Assembly: GCA_002964805.2 (NCBI GenBank)
Contig: PUDQ02000049.1
Span: 310,001-374,000, forward strand
Direction: 5' to 3'
Length of the DNA stretch: 64,000 bases
Source of the DNA: Trametes villosa
Lineage: Eukaryota; Basidiomycota; Agaricomycetes; Polyporales; Polyporaceae
The number at the start of each line of letters is the position of its first letter. The stretch's first letter is position 1. A program made the translations under genes and the position numbers. Shown in pieces: positions 41,648 through 54,002 of this stretch. The notes under the pieces are model-generated. The model saw only the letters and a list, made by a program, of their open reading frames with translations. It was not told the DNA's origin and made no database searches.

Positions 41648-43664
41648 ACTGGGACTCGGAGGGGACAGGGGGGCGAACGATACGCCTGCGAGGCCGCTGG
41701 AACGAGCGACTGTTATAGCTGCTATTGGGCGGCCCTTGCGGTGCTTCCGCCGGCGTGGCAGACTAGGACGCAGGCACGGAAACGCGCCCGCACTGCACGG
41801 AACGAACGCGCGAGCAGACGTCTGGACCTGAAGGCGGACGTGCCGAGCGTGTCGGCGCTGTCAGTACCTCAGTGTCGCCGGTGAATGCGTGATAGGAACC
41901 TGCGGCGACGAGGTGGACGGGGAGAAGGGGCGAAAGAGGGGCGGGGGCCTGACGTCGAGGCACAGTCGCCCGGCGACTCGGAGAGCTCGGAATACTGGTC
42001 ATCGCTGCTCGCATCATACATCGCGCGCCGGCACTGCGCGCTATTTCGGGCTTTCGGCGGAGGTCGAGCAGCGTGGATTTCTTGGAGTGCGTTAGCGACT
42101 GCGGTGATGTGCAGTGGGGGCGTTGAGTAGGATACGACGATGCCGGAGGGGCCTCGACGAAGACTAGACGATATGCATTAAAGACGCGTTGCACATGTCG
42201 AGAACACAATCTATCGCATAGGCGTACAGGCGCCGTTCTCGGCCGATTTGGGACGGTGTGGTACTCACGCATCAGGGTTCGCAGCTTCTAGTCTCCCACA
42301 AACATGCGAAGGATGCTCGGAGAGTGGGCGTTCGCCCCTGGCTGGGCGTAGTTCCGGTCCTGGGCCAGAGCGAGAGGTGATACTCGGACTTCCTCCGAGC
42401 GCCACGAGGAAGGGTCAGAATGCATCCGCTTCCGGCAGCAGAGAGGCACTAAGTAGGATCTTGTAGAGATATCGATTCCATCAGCTCCCGTGAGCTGTGT
42501 ACCTGCGCTGAGGACCGGAAAGAGTGACCGAGCTTCTGTGAAAAGGCCTTTTCGTACTAGCCCCAGGGATGTCTCAAGGATCTGTGAGCTTATACCCGAA
42601 GTCAGCACCGCTGCTTCTCGCATATACGTACATAATGCCGATATTCATTCTCGCCTCACTGAAGCACCAATTATCCCGTCATCGGAAGGCCGCGGATCGT
42701 TGCACGCAGCACGCGTAGTCTATCCAGCTTTTACGCTCGGGTCGATCCTGCTGTTCTGACGCGTCGTTTAGATAAATGGCATGCTAATGCGCTCTGAGCT
42801 GTTGAGGTTGCAACGGAAATGGAGTACAATCCCTGTGCCCGGACGCGGCTCTGGTGTATCAGCGAATTCCTATGTCACGTAGATGTAGACGTAGAGCTTA
42901 CATCGCTTTGAATGTCAACAGAGCACTCTGATGTCTTGCACTCGAAGCGTTCACGAGCTGAGTAGCGGAGGGCCTTGCAGCTCGAGAACATCTGCGGCAG
43001 AGTACTATGGAGACCGGGACCGGGAGCCTGTTCCTGTTGAGGTGGTAGACACCCCTATGAAGGTGGCACACTTCATTGCGAGGGCTCCGAGAGGTATCTA
43101 CGGCCCGGGTAGCGTTTGAAGACGGTGCGTATTAATGGGACACAGGAATTCCTACGGTGTGTATCAAGCATATCACTAAATTGAAGGGTAGCTCGTTCGT
43201 TCGGCGACACATTTCACCAATCTTCCTTAAGAAATACTCACAGGCGGTTTTAATGCACTAGCACGTCATGCACATATATTCTCTCTCTCTCTCGTGTCTT
43301 TCAGTATCCGCGCTTTAACAGTTCTGTGCAAATCACAAAGTACTCACCGACACGGATTTTAGACAAGCCGGCCGGGCTCAGTCTTAGTCTAGGCTGGTGT
43401 ACAATCAACGGGGTCGGGTAGACACGGGGAACTGGGTTTCAATTGATGCAAGCGGAGCTGTATTGCTACAGATGCCGATCTTTGCCGAGTGTCTGAATAG
43501 CCGTTCTGCTATTCTCCGATTGAACATGTGGCGTGAGAATGCTGAACCAGCCTGACGTGCAACAGGGTCCAGAGCACGGCAACAACTTCACCACCGACGA
43601 CGACGACTACTACGCCTCTACTGCTTAGTTTCGCTGCTTAGTTCTGCTGCAGCGACCTCGCAAA
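41648..43664. other. Intergenic, ~2.0 kb
   Basis: GH16 promoter, then a long stretch without recognisable genes, then the FZO1 promoter. Only short unconserved frames are seen. It holds a (CT)n run at 43281-43293. Confidence 0.4.
43281..43293. repeat. (CT)n microsatellite
   Basis: About 6.5 CT units, ~370 nt before the FZO1 start. It could act as a pyrimidine promoter element, but nothing else supports that. Confidence 0.7.
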
Positions 43665-46513
43665 ATGGCTTTGTCGTACTTCCCCGGCGCGGCTCGCGTG
43701 GGATCGCCTCAGCCTATAGTGGAAGGCGCACCCAAACACTTGACGGAAGGAGTTCAGGAAATATACGTCGAGCATAAGAACAAGTGAGTAATGCAGTCAC
43801 AGCGGATTCCATATCAATAGACCACACTGGTTGCATGCTGCTCATCGAGCTGCCGGTATATGCTCAGACCTTTGTGGGGGGGAATCGGTATAAGGTGCCC
43901 TATCGTTCGGTTCCCCAGACTTGCTCTGGTGTCGCGAACTTCGTCCCCCACATACACGATACTTGGTGGAAGGGACTCCGGCACGCCTCAGAACGTGTCC
44001 CACAGCTTGGGCTATCGATGTGGAATCCGCTATATTGGGTTGCAGGCAGTTCACTGACATGTTGTAGGCTACTACAAGCTCTGGACTCCACGAAGTCCAT
44101 CCTCGGCGACCTTCGCAACTTCAACAAGGACAACTGGGTTGTCCGCTATCCCCAGCTTCGCGAGCAGCAGGCGACCGAGCCCCCAAGCTCTTCTCGCCGG
44201 AAGAGTATGCGCCGCTCGCTCTCTTTCCCCGATGACCCCTCGTTCGAAGCCGATGTCATCGTCAGTCCGGCGAAGGCAGGTCTTACTCGGTCTGTGACGC
44301 TTGCGACCATCGCGGATAAAGAAGAGGAACCGTCTGCCGAGGCTGAGGAGGAAGGCGATCGGCTGGTTTCCCCTGCCGAGGCCTCTGACTTCCATGTGTT
44401 CCGTCTGGACCTGAAGCTCGGTGCTCATGGTTCCTCGTCCTCCCCTGCGTCGCTCGTCGCTCAGCTCGAAAAATCCTCCATTGCCAACCTCCTTGACGAC
44501 CGCATTCTCAACGCGGTGGGCCACCTGGACAAGCTGCGCCTGCGCATCGAGGATACCTCTTCCAAGGTCCTCGTTACCGGCGACCTGAACGCGGGGAAGT
44601 CCACGTTCGTCAACGCGCTTCTTGGCCGCGAAGTCATGCCTGTGGACCAGCAGCCCTGCACGACCGCCTTTTGCGAGGTGCACGATGCCTCGGAGAACAG
44701 CGGGAAGGAGGAGCTCCATATCCTCAAGGAGGGGGCGACATATTCGGTCAACGACGAGAGCACGTTCACGCGGGCTCCCATCGCGGAGCTGGACGCAATC
44801 GTCTCGGAGAACGAGAACGACTCGCAGGTCCTGAAGGTCTATCTCACCGACCCTCGTGACCCGCAAGCGTCGCTGCTTAGCAACGGGATCGTCGATATAT
44901 CACTCATCGATGCCCCCGGTCTGAACCGCGACAACACCCACACCACCCGCGTCTTTGCTAGACAGGAAGAGATTGACGTCGTGGTTTTCGTCGTATCTGC
45001 GGAGAACCACTTCACGCTGTCGGCCAAGGAGTTCCTGACGAATGCGAGCCACGAGAAGGCGTACCTCTTCATCGTCGTCAACAAGTACGAGCAGATCCGC
45101 GACAAGGCCAAGTGCAGGCGCCTAGTGCTGGAGCAGATCAAGCAGCTCAGCCCGCGGACATACGAAGACGCCGAGGACCTTGTTCATTTCGTCGACTCCC
45201 AGCACGCCCTCCACGAGGAGTCCGAGTCGTTCAACAACCTCGAGTCTGCTCTTCGCTCCTTCGTCCTCGTGAAGCGTTCCAAGTCGAAGCTCGCGCCCGC
45301 GTCCACGTACCTCACGAAGCTACTCTCGGACGTCGATCTGCTCGTCGGAGCGAACGCTATCGTCGCTCAGACTGAACTTGGCCGTGCTCAGGACGACCTG
45401 AAGCGTGTCCGGCCCGTTCTCGAGAAGATGAAGGGCGGTCGGGAGGTCTTGGAGGAGACCCTGGAGTCCGTCGAGGACCATGGCGCTACCCGTACGCGCA
45501 TGCGGACGAAGGAGCTTCTCTCTGACTCCGTCGAGCGCGTTGGCCAGGGAAAGCTCGGTGTCGACAACGTCTCCGTCTCCCTTCCCTCCTACCCTGGCCT
45601 TCTCGGCATCTGGGACTACGTGCACGAAGTTCGTCGCGCGCTGCTCTCAAGCTTGGACGCAGCGGTCAAGCTCGCGGAGAACGAGGCTCGTGCCGTCACG
45701 ACCGAGGCCGTCAGCAAGATTACGCAGCTCGGCGACGAGCACTTGCCTGAAGGTGTCGAGCGCTCACGGCGTGTTTTCATGCCCGAGGCGATGTTCTCCT
45801 CGCGCGTCGACAAGAAGACGAACCGCAAGTCTCGCCGGACCTCTGGCACCGTCGTCGCTGGCGGTATCTATGGCCTCGGTATCGGTCTCGCTCAGCGCCC
45901 GGAAATGCTCGACACGACGTTTTTCGACCTGTTCGACGTCCACCACCAGTTCTGGGTGCACTTCGGCGAGGGCAAGAGCGCTGACAACGAGGAGATGGCC
46001 GTCAGCACGCTTGGCTTCGCGTCCGTCGGCCTCGGCGCACTCACAATGGTTGGCGGCAAGGCGCTTGGCGCCCGCGGCATCCTCGAGGGCGTCGTCCGCG
46101 TCTGGGACCTTCTCGAGAACGAGACCGCGCGCAAGTGGGCAGCACCCGTCCTCGGCGCTGTCACCATCGGTCTCGCCACCTACTTTGTGTTGGAGCTCCC
46201 GAGCACGGTCCCGCGGACCGTCGGTCGCCGCATCAAGGCGTCGCTAGCGAAGGAGAGCGAGGAGATGGGCGAGGAGGGCTCGTTTGTGGGCGCGCACGCT
46301 GCTCGTGTGAGCCGGGAGACGCGCAAGGTGCTTCGCCTCGCGTCTTGGGACCTCAAGGAGCGCTTCCGGGCGGCGATGGACGAGCACGGGCGCGAGGTAC
46401 ACGGCGCGGAGGAGTCGGAGAGGCGGGCGAAGCGCGCGCTGGAGTGGTTCCACGAGGTAGAGCGGCGCGCGGGCGAGGTCCGCGAGTCCGTGGTGCTTGT
46501 GGGCGCCGCGTGA
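43665..46513 (+). CDS. FZO1: Mitofusin / transmembrane GTPase Fzo1
   Basis: Dynamin-like GTPase of the mitochondrial outer membrane that drives fusion. Exons 43665-43783 and 44068-46513 give 854 residues. Exon 1 starts MALSYFPGAARVGSPQ and leads into an N-terminal helix. The GTPase domain begins near residue 210 with G1 GDLNAGKST, the switch region QQPCTTAFCEV, G3 DAPGLN and G4 VNKYEQI. Heptad-rich helices follow. The membrane part is the C-terminal GGIYGLGIGLAQRPEM, ASVGLGALTMVGGKALG and APVLGAVTIGLATYFVLEL, then a second heptad-repeat region. The single intron is 284 nt, long for this genome, and happens to be open in the downstream frame, so naive prediction could start inside it at a GTG. 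The exon junction restores the codon AA|G cleanly. Confidence 0.94.
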
Positions 46514-47114
46514 TCCAGTGAACGACCCACGACCCATCGACGACGACACGCCGGATATATGCGCATGGTTTGATTTCCGTGTTCTCTATCTTCGCTTTAC
46601 GACCGTATATTGCTCAGCCCGTTCCTCCCCCGCAAGGTCTTGTGGGGCGCGGTATCTTCTGTATATCGCTCTCCATCGTTTTCGGGGGCTCTTTGGGGCT
46701 CGCTGCCCGCCTAGACTTATCCTCCAAGACCTCGCCTCGACGCTCCTTCTACCATTATGTTCTTCCTCCCTACTCACGTATTCTACGACTCGCATGTATT
46801 ACTTGTACGTTCTGGAAGGTCATCAATGCACCAGGCGTAAGGCCTGTATACTTGTTATCACTTCCTGACTGCCGCAGCTCGCCCAAGTCGCCTCGCAACA
46901 TGAGTATTCCTTATCACGCTGAGCAGCAGCAGGGTTGCGGGTGAGTCGCATGATCTCCTCCTGGTTCACCCCTTGATATTTCCCACAGGTACACACATCT
47001 CTTCAGGCCTTGGCTCTCCATCTGTCTCCATGCGGCGATGTCTGATATCGGAGAGCATATATCCGTCCGAAGGGAGGGAGCTCCACGCATCTTGGTTGTG
47101 CCCGCCAGAACATC
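46514..47114. other. FZO1 3' region and lactonase promoter
   Basis: T-rich 3' UTR-like sequence. Near 46901 a short ATG frame (MSIPYHAEQQQGCG) ends at a GTGAGT and could be a small 5' exon or an upstream ORF of the next gene. Not assigned. Confidence 0.4.
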
Positions 47115-48090
47115 ATGACCACCCCGCAACCCAACCCTACCCTCCCGGAACCCAAGCCAGACCAAGCGTACATCGAAGTCTCCGCGCTCGAGGCTGGGAC
47201 GATAAGTCTGCCCATCTACTTCTTCCTGAAGGACGTGGCGCCCACCGATGTCAAGACGTGCCCCTCGCTGGCCTTCTCGCTGCGCCACGTCCCATCGGGC
47301 AAGCATTTCGTCTTCGACCTCGGGATACGGCGCGATGCCTCTACCTTTCCTCCCGCAGTGCAAGCCTTGACAGAGAAGTTCATGCCGTACACCGTACCCC
47401 AGAGCGCGGACGAGTCTCTGCGAAAGGGCGGGATCGACCCCCAGGACGTGGAGACAGTCGTGCTCAGCCACCTACACTGGGATCAGTGAGTCATGTCGAC
47501 ATGTGTAGCTCTCTTCACGATTTACTGCTGACCCCTGGGCGCGCAGCATAGGCGACGCCACGCCGTTCACCAACGCCACCTTCGTCGTCGGTGAAGCCAG
47601 CCATGCGTTGCTCGACACTGGTTTCCCCGCGAACCCGGAGTCCCACATCCTGCAGTCCAGCGTCCCCCTCGAGCGCACGCGGTTTCTGCCCGCATTTGCC
47701 TTCGACATCGCGCTCGGGCCCTTCCCCCGCGCACACGACTTCTTCGGGGACGGCAGCCTCTACCTTGTCGACGCTGCAGGGCACCTGCCCGGGCACCTGA
47801 ACGTGCTCGCGCGCACGTCCGCAGACGGGGCGTGGATCTTCCTCGGGGCGGACTGTGCGCACGACACACGGCTGCTGACGGGCGAGAAGGAGGTTGCGTT
47901 CATGTTCGATGCGCGGGGGCACATGCTTTGCGCGCATGCGGACAAGGATGTGGCGGTGGAGCATATTCGGTGCGTCGGAGCGCTGCTGGCTGTGCCCAGG
48001 GTGCAGGTGTTGCTGTCGCACGATTGGGAGTGGTATGAGAAGCACAAGGGCGGTGAGGCGTTCCTGCCGGGGAAGATCTCTCCCCTTTGA
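47115..48090 (+). CDS. Metallo-beta-lactamase fold hydrolase, lactonase-like
   Basis: Two exons, 47115-47485 and 47547-48090, give 304 residues. The zinc motif is H119-L-H121-W-D123-H124, completed across the intron (CA|C), within VVLSHLHWDHIGD. Further ligands are the His of DAAGHLPGHLNVLAR and the Asp of IFLGADCAHD, and a late His is in VLLSHDWEWYEKH. PFTNATFVVGEASHALL and LYLVDAAGHLPGH are typical of the AiiA-like N-acyl homoserine lactonase group as found in fungi. Activity could be on lactones, including bacterial quorum signals or fungal and plant lactones, but fungal members are poorly characterised. No signal peptide is seen, so it is likely cytosolic. Start MTTPQPNPTLPEPKPDQAYI is the first ATG in frame. 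Confidence 0.88.
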
Positions 48091-48449
48091 TGGGTTGAGG
48101 AAGGGGCGACTGTCGCTCGCTCACAGGAAAGGTAAGAGATGTTTTGCACCTTACGAGGCTAACTGACCAACTTCATAAGATCAATAGGTACACGCCTTCA
48201 TTTACTTCGCCGATATACATCTCTGCCTATCTCCTGTTTCTACTTTGATTCGTGTGCCACAGTACGCCACACGGCATATTCAAGAACAACGCTTTATACT
48301 CGTCGCGAATGCGGCATTGTATCTGGCCGTCAACCATAGGCCTTTGAAAGTCAGCGACTCGTCACAATTGGTACGTACATCTTGTCTCCCATTACTGAAT
48401 GCTCCACACACCTCCCACACTCCCCACCCTATACGAGTGGCGCGACAAC
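48091..48449. other. Intergenic
   Basis: Short spacer between the lactonase-like gene and the first long F-box gene. The F-box frame is open to another ATG at 48399. Confidence 0.4.
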
Positions 48450-50022
48450 ATGGCTCCCGACCAAGCCCTGACTATCCCCGACATACTCCATAGTATCTTC
48501 TCGCAGGCTTCGCAGGATGAAGACCACGCGGGAGGTCGCGAATTACTGGCGCGATCCGCGCGCGTATGCAAGACTTTCCAGGAGGCCGCGCTCCCCATCC
48601 TGTGGCGCGAAGTCACTATCCTCCCCTTCCTACGACTCTGTTCCTCCTTCAAGATCGATGAGGGACTCAGAGGTGACTGTGGCAGATTCGCTATCTACGT
48701 AAGTGATCCGTTCCGGGAGAATAGCGTAGCTGACACAATCCCTTTCGCAACCTGAGCAGTCGTTGACGGAAGAAATCTCCACCCACGAACGCGAACGCCT
48801 GCTCTGGTACGGACAATATGCTCAGAGTGTGTGGTGCATGCCTCGACCAGGCGCCTGGTGGTGGGTCATCGGGAGCTCAACTTGGGATATCCTGCGGAAC
48901 GCGCTCCAAGACACGACCCTGTTCCCAAACCTCCAAGGACTGCACTGGGAGTTCGACGTTGCGGCTCCCTGCGCTCTCCTGCAATGCCTCCCACCTTCCG
49001 CTCGCCAACTCCACATCGGTTGTCACAACATCTACAACGCTCGCATCGCGGTACCAGAATGGCAGGCGGGCCTCGAAGCCCTCTTCCGTGACCTCGCCGG
49101 GCGGCCGCACCAGCTGCAGAGCTTCCGGTTCGAGGCGCAGTCGGAGGTGCGCTTCCCTAGCAAAACCCTCGCTCATCTTCACGGGTTGCACTCTCTACGT
49201 GAGCTGGATGTCTTTGCGCCGAAGATCAACGCAGACTACGACTTCATCCAACGGCTCACTCACTTGGATCTTGAACGCCTGGACGTCGGGTTTGGTGTCG
49301 ATGCCTCCGCGGCCGTCGGTTCTAAACGAGCCCTGATGTTCCCCAGCTTGACCCACCTTCGCGTTCACGCCTACCCGGACGACGGCCTCGTCTTCGACAG
49401 ATTCGTCTCATCGACGCTACTCGAGCTGGAGATCAAAGAATACTGCTGCGCCGATGGATCTGCGTGGGGGTTCCTACGTAGCTGCTCGGCGTGGGCCCGC
49501 TCCTACCCCTCCTTGCGAGTACTTCGTGTCGCTTGCCGCGGGCCCTGGGAGGAGGACCCGGCTGGCCCGGCCCAGCCACTGGCGCTGTCCCGCGTGGTCG
49601 CGCCTCTGCTCGAAAGTATGAAGCTTCATGACTTCAGCCTCACTTGGGCGGGGCGGCTGCCTCCTCTGAACGTCCAGGACGACGACCTCGTCGCTATGTC
49701 GAATGCATGGCCCGAGCTCGTTTCTTTGCAGCTGGACGTCGCGAAGTGGGACTGGCTTCCGGAGAAGATCGAGCTCACCACGCAATCCCTGTCTGCGCTC
49801 GCAACGCGCTGCCCGAACCTCAACATGCTCGCCCTCCCGTACTTTGTGTCCCGCCTGCAGGACAAAACCGAGCTGGGGAACCTCCCCGCGCTAGGGCATG
49901 ATTTGGAGTTCCTCTCGTTGGGGCACAAAGTCGTCGCAGACATGCGGGTGTTGGTCGAATTCTTGGACCGCACATTTCCTTATCTCGATGCCTGGTGGTG
50001 GGCCGTGGTGGTAGCCGACTGA
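48450..50022 (+). CDS. F-box/LRR-like protein, long family, copy A
   Basis: Exons 48450-48698 and 48760-50022 give 503 residues. F-box-like N-terminus: MAPDQALTIPDILHSIFSQ, then ARVCKTFQEAALPILWREV. The second exon begins SLTEEISTHERERLLWYGQY. The body is leucine-rich with irregular LRR-like repeats (FPNLQGLHWEF, LHSLRELDVFAPK, LTHLDLERLDV, PSLTHLRVHA, CPNLNMLALP). Fungal F-box proteins of this kind are presumed SCF substrate receptors; no substrate is known. Two paralogues follow at 51220 and 57293 with the same intron position and phase after the LFSSF/LCSSF region. This copy is the most divergent of the three. An upstream in-frame ATG at 48399 exists, but comparison with the paralogues (MTPHRAL...) favours 48450. 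Confidence 0.82.
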
Positions 50023-50322
50023 AGACGAGGATCGACGCGCGGGGACTCGGAGCCTGAGGAGGCGATTTCCGGGATGTGAGAAGGCGGCGCCGGACTCGGA
50101 CTCGGATGGGATACTATCCTCATGTATATTAGTGCTACCTATCCCTCCTATGCTATGTTATTCCGCTTATACGGTGAGTAGCACTGTGCGGACCACTGGA
50201 TTTACGTACAACTCAAATACTGAGCGACGGCGCTATGTACAACGCGCTGGAGGCGATTTTGGGCGCCTCACTGCCAGCCTCAGTTTCTTACCACCACAAG
50301 CTCATAGCTCATTAGTTGCAGC

Positions 50323-51112
50323 ATGTTACCGAAGACTCGAGGACGAGGGCGACCGCCAAAGCGCAAGCCAAATAAGTCAGGACTAGGTCAGAAACAAGAG
50401 CAGCACGCGAAGCCTCTAGTGGATGATGAAGTCGGCGGGAGTCAATCAGGCGTGAACACTCACCCTTCTCCTCACACTCAAACACGAGATACTGCGAGTC
50501 TCGAAGTCGCCCCAGCCAGCCCGCCTTCTCGCACCCAGCAAGTATCAGATGAAGGCAGGAAGAAAACGCGTAGTATGGGCCCCAATCCACGAACACAGCC
50601 CAGCGCGGTACAGCTCTCGGCAACAACAGTCGACAACTCCGATGACGAGGACTGGATCCCTGCTGCTGATCAACGTGCCAAAAAGCGTCGAGAAATAGAG
50701 AAGAAAGGTCAGGCGACCCATTCTTATGTTCCTATCATGTGTCGCCGCCGTCGAGACCTACTTGCTGACGCATCACACAGAGCGGCCTACCACATACAAG
50801 AGGGGACCCGATGTCGGTAGCAAGTCCGACAGGACGCGTAGGCGATACAAAGCGCTCCTTGCGGACCAGTCAAAACTCGGCCTGTTCTTCCAACCACCAG
50901 CCCATTCACTACCCTCTTCCTCCGCCGATCCCTACACAGCAAGTCACCTTACGGCTTCTCAGATAGGAGACGCTGGAAGCTCGTCTCTCCCGGAAGCTGT
51001 ACATAGCTATGCAAGTAGCCGTGACGAGCGTGGAGAGCAGACAGGAGGACCTATTTCCTATGAGGCCTCTGAGACTTTGTATAGGTCTGCTGCCCGAGGG
51101 ACCCCGAGCTGA
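50323..51112 (+). CDS. Charged nuclear-type ORF, possibly transposon-associated
   Basis: Exons 50323-50707 and 50781-51112 give 238 residues. The N-terminus has an AT-hook-like basic motif (TRGRGRPPKRKPNKSG), then a long polar disordered part, an acidic DNSDDEDWIPAADQRAKKRR segment and, in exon 2, ERPTTYKRGPDVGSKSDRTRR followed by RYKALLADQSKLGLFFQ. This order (GRP-type AT-hook, acidic patch, SxRTxRR..., FF) resembles short ORFs that I associate with DNA transposons of Agaricomycetes (KDZ/CxC-type elements), but I see no transposase domain here. It may be a leftover of such an element or a host gene derived from one. It lies between two F-box copies of the same family. Function unknown. Confidence 0.55.
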
Positions 51113-51178
51113 CTGCGCCGGTCGTGGTCGGATCAATATTTCGCTGGACACCTCGCAACTCGGCTACTCGAAGGTGCA

Positions 51179-51184
51179 TATAAG
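51179..51184 (+). promoter_or_regulatory. TATA-like element of F-box copy B
   Basis: TATAAG ~40 nt upstream of the ATG at 51220. It is close enough to imply a very short leader, or chance. Confidence 0.3.
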
Positions 51185-51219
51185 ACCAAAACACGGACGC
51201 ACCGTTCAGCACGCCCCTC

Positions 51220-52888
51220 ATGACTCCCCATCGAGCTTTACTCGTCCCCGAGATACTACAAGAGATACTTGACTCTGCACCAATCGCCGCTTTGGCGTGT
51301 TGCGCGCGAGTATCCACCGGATTCTATGAACCATCGATTCGCGTTCTGTGGCAGAATCCCGGAAGCATTCTTCCGCTTATGCGCCTGTTTTCCTCTTTCA
51401 AACTGGTCGGCAAGGAAGAGGAAGATTCAATTCGGTACACCGTATACGTATGGGCCCCCTCATTGTCTCGCGTTGTCTGTTCTCTAACTATCACGCTAGG
51501 CGTTAACGGAGGAGATCCCAGGCTATGAGCGTGATCGCTTCCTCGTCTATGCCGCACACGTCAAGTACCTTTGCACTTGGTATCCAGTGATGAACGACGC
51601 GTGGGTCATCGACGCGGACACCTGGTCGTTCATGGAACGCGCCTTTCAGGTCACGCCCCTGTTTCCCAACCTACAGGTACTGGCGTGGTGTGCCGAGGCT
51701 TCCGCTCCCGCCTCCGCCCTGCTTTTTCTCTCCCCCTCGCTTCGGGAAGTGCGCGTCTCCTGGGAGCCGTTCCATCAGCTTGGAGCCCTGAGAACTCGCC
51801 AAGACTACACGGCACTCTGGGCCGCCCTCCTCGCTTCCATCGCCGAGCGTGTCCCGCGACTACCGACGTTGACCCTATCCACACGACATGCTTCCCCATT
51901 CACGCACTTGCCGTTCACGCACTTACGCGCCCTCGAGCCTCTTTTCGGCCTACGCTCTCTCCGCGACCTCACTTTGATGCTGAACCCCGACGAAGACCCG
52001 GTGGAACTCGATGACCTCGAACGCCTCGCGGGTATGACGCTCGAGCGCTTCCAGATTCATGGTCGCTTTGGCACCCCAGCTCGTCCCCCTTCATCCGCTT
52101 TGGTATATCGCAACCTCATGCTGCTGTCTCTCGAACACCACGACGGCCGCAACGTCGACGTGTTCCACTATCTCACCGCCCCCACCCTGCGCGACCTACG
52201 CATCGATGTATACCATTACTCGGGAGTGGACGACCTCCGACGCACCTGCGATGCCTGGAGGCGCTCGTTCCCCTCCTTGCGGACGATCTACGTATGGTGC
52301 GAAGTGGTGGAGGGCGAGCATACGGGCCCGAGTCATCCCGTCTCCTACGCTGTCGCACCTCTCTTACGCCTCCCGGCACTACAAGAAGTCACGATTACCT
52401 GGAGCGGCTACCCAATGTTCGAAGTGAACGACAACGAATTGCTCGCTCTGGCTGCGGCGTGGCCCGACCTTACCAGGCTCTTCCTCAGCGCCCCGTTCGG
52501 CATTGCACAAAGCCCCGAGAGCTTGGTTTCCGCCACTCCCGTTGGACTCTCCGCCGTGGCCGCGCGCTGTCCGCGCCTCCTGACACTCCGCCTGCCGCGC
52601 ATCGAGTGCCACTTCGATGGGATCGCAGACGTCGAGCGGACCGCGCGTGGAGGCCATCCACTCGAGGAGGCCCTCTTCGAGCATTGGGCAATCGAGGCCG
52701 CCGATATGCCGCTCTTCACCAATTACCTCGACCGGGCTTTCCCCCACCTCCACGAGGCTTACCGGTACGACCAAGGACGAAGATTGGCTCGCGACGCGTC
52801 CGTTCTGAAGGGCAAGATCAGATCTAGGGGGTCCTTTGCTGAGAATGCTGTAGACGTTCACTTATATCTTCTTGTAGATTACCAATGA
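51220..52888 (+). CDS. F-box/LRR-like protein, long family, copy B
   Basis: Exons 51220-51447 and 51500-52888 give 538 residues. The F-box-like start is MTPHRALLVPEILQEILDS, with AALACCARVSTGFYEPSIRVL and LMRLFSSFKLVG. The second exon begins ALTEEIPGYERDRFLVYAAH. Leucine-rich segments continue to near the end (FPNLQVLAWCAEA, LEPLFGLRSLRDLTLM, YRNLMLLSLEHHDGRNVDVF, LPALQEVTITWSGYP, CPRLLTLRLPRIECHF). The central and C-terminal parts match copy C far better than copy A, for example SHPVSYAVAPLLRL and CPxL..LxLPRIEC in both, so B and C are the more recent duplicates. The C-terminal ~30 residues beyond RAFPHLHEAYR are not shared. The frame is intact. Confidence 0.85.
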
Positions 52889-54002
52889 GACTTACCGCCG
52901 TATGTGCCATGTTGAAGTTGGCTAGCTTGAACGCCGGCGCGTCATCGTAGGTCTGCGTGCGGCCGAACCAAAGCTAGAGTCCTCTCATAGACGAGCGCCG
53001 TGATGAGTCGTCAGTGGCCGTCACTGCGCTGATCGCATACACCATCGTGAGCTAAGCCGACATTCGGAGAGTGGCAATGGATTTCTTCACTAGAGTATAG
53101 AGAGGGAAAGCTGCCCGCTGTATACAATGCCACGGCGTGCAGCGGAAGGAAAGGAAGAATTGAGGCTATGTGTCGGCCTTGGAGACCTGACGGCGCCGAT
53201 GATACTCAGCATAAGGATTCAATACTCAGCTTTCATGTTGGAGCGGCGAGAAGCTGTGACAGGGGTGTATGTGCAGGCGAAGGTGTGTATTATCCTAGTA
53301 ACCAAACAATACAACCGCGGAGAGCCTACTTATACCGCCTAAGACCCGAGTCGAAAGAAATCGTAGCCGCGCGTACTGCTGTGATCATAGGCCACGCAGA
53401 GTATCGTAAAAGGGGGGGTAAGGAACCGGAGGTGGGAAAGCAAGAACTGCAGCGCAGAAAGTGGGAAATAGAAAAAGGCTGCATCGTAGAGTAAAACAGA
53501 ACTGTAGGGTAGAAAGTAATGAGCCCGGACCCGGAGCTGTGTGTTGTGTTCCCAGCATGGACGAAGCCGCATTGGAGTTTAATAATCTCCAGTATGGGAG
53601 TATTCTCAAGGGATACATATGCAAGAAAGGTACCGTAATGTATCGTATCGCAGGACAAGAAGACCAGCCCAGGACAAAGCTAGGGCTGGGGTGCTGTTCC
53701 GCTCCCGGTGAGGGGAGCAGAGACCGGGCGGCGCCGCTGCGCCCGGTGGTGACGACTCGCTTGGGGACTCTCCTCGAGGATGAACGCAGAGGAGAGGAGT
53801 CGTCGGGTATATGGGAAGTCGCCAGCAGGGCGGATCTGCTGGGGTGGTCGACTTCCAGGGAGGGAGGGTACTGCGGGTAGAGGAAGGGAATAGTTGTTCC
53901 GAGAAGAACGGTGTATTGCCGGTGTTTTTGAAGGCCGAGGACGCCAGAGAAGCCGGTGGGGGACGCCAGGAAGCGACGAGGGGGAGCCGAGGTGCGCGAG
54001 GT
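52889..54002. other. Intergenic, ~1.1 kb
   Basis: No gene recognised. F-box copy B and the membrane-protein gene converge here, so 3' UTRs are expected. Confidence 0.4.

Noticed and set aside
42490..43119. Short plus-strand frames in the 2 kb gap
   Set aside because: No splice-linked continuation and no recognisable protein features.
43784..44067. In-frame 5' extension of FZO1 starting at GTG
   Set aside because: It is the FZO1 intron: GTGAGT donor, TTGTAG acceptor, and the true exon 1 with ATG lies upstream with matching phase.
46914..47471. Minus-strand frame of 185 codons
   Set aside because: Antisense shadow of the lactonase-like gene.
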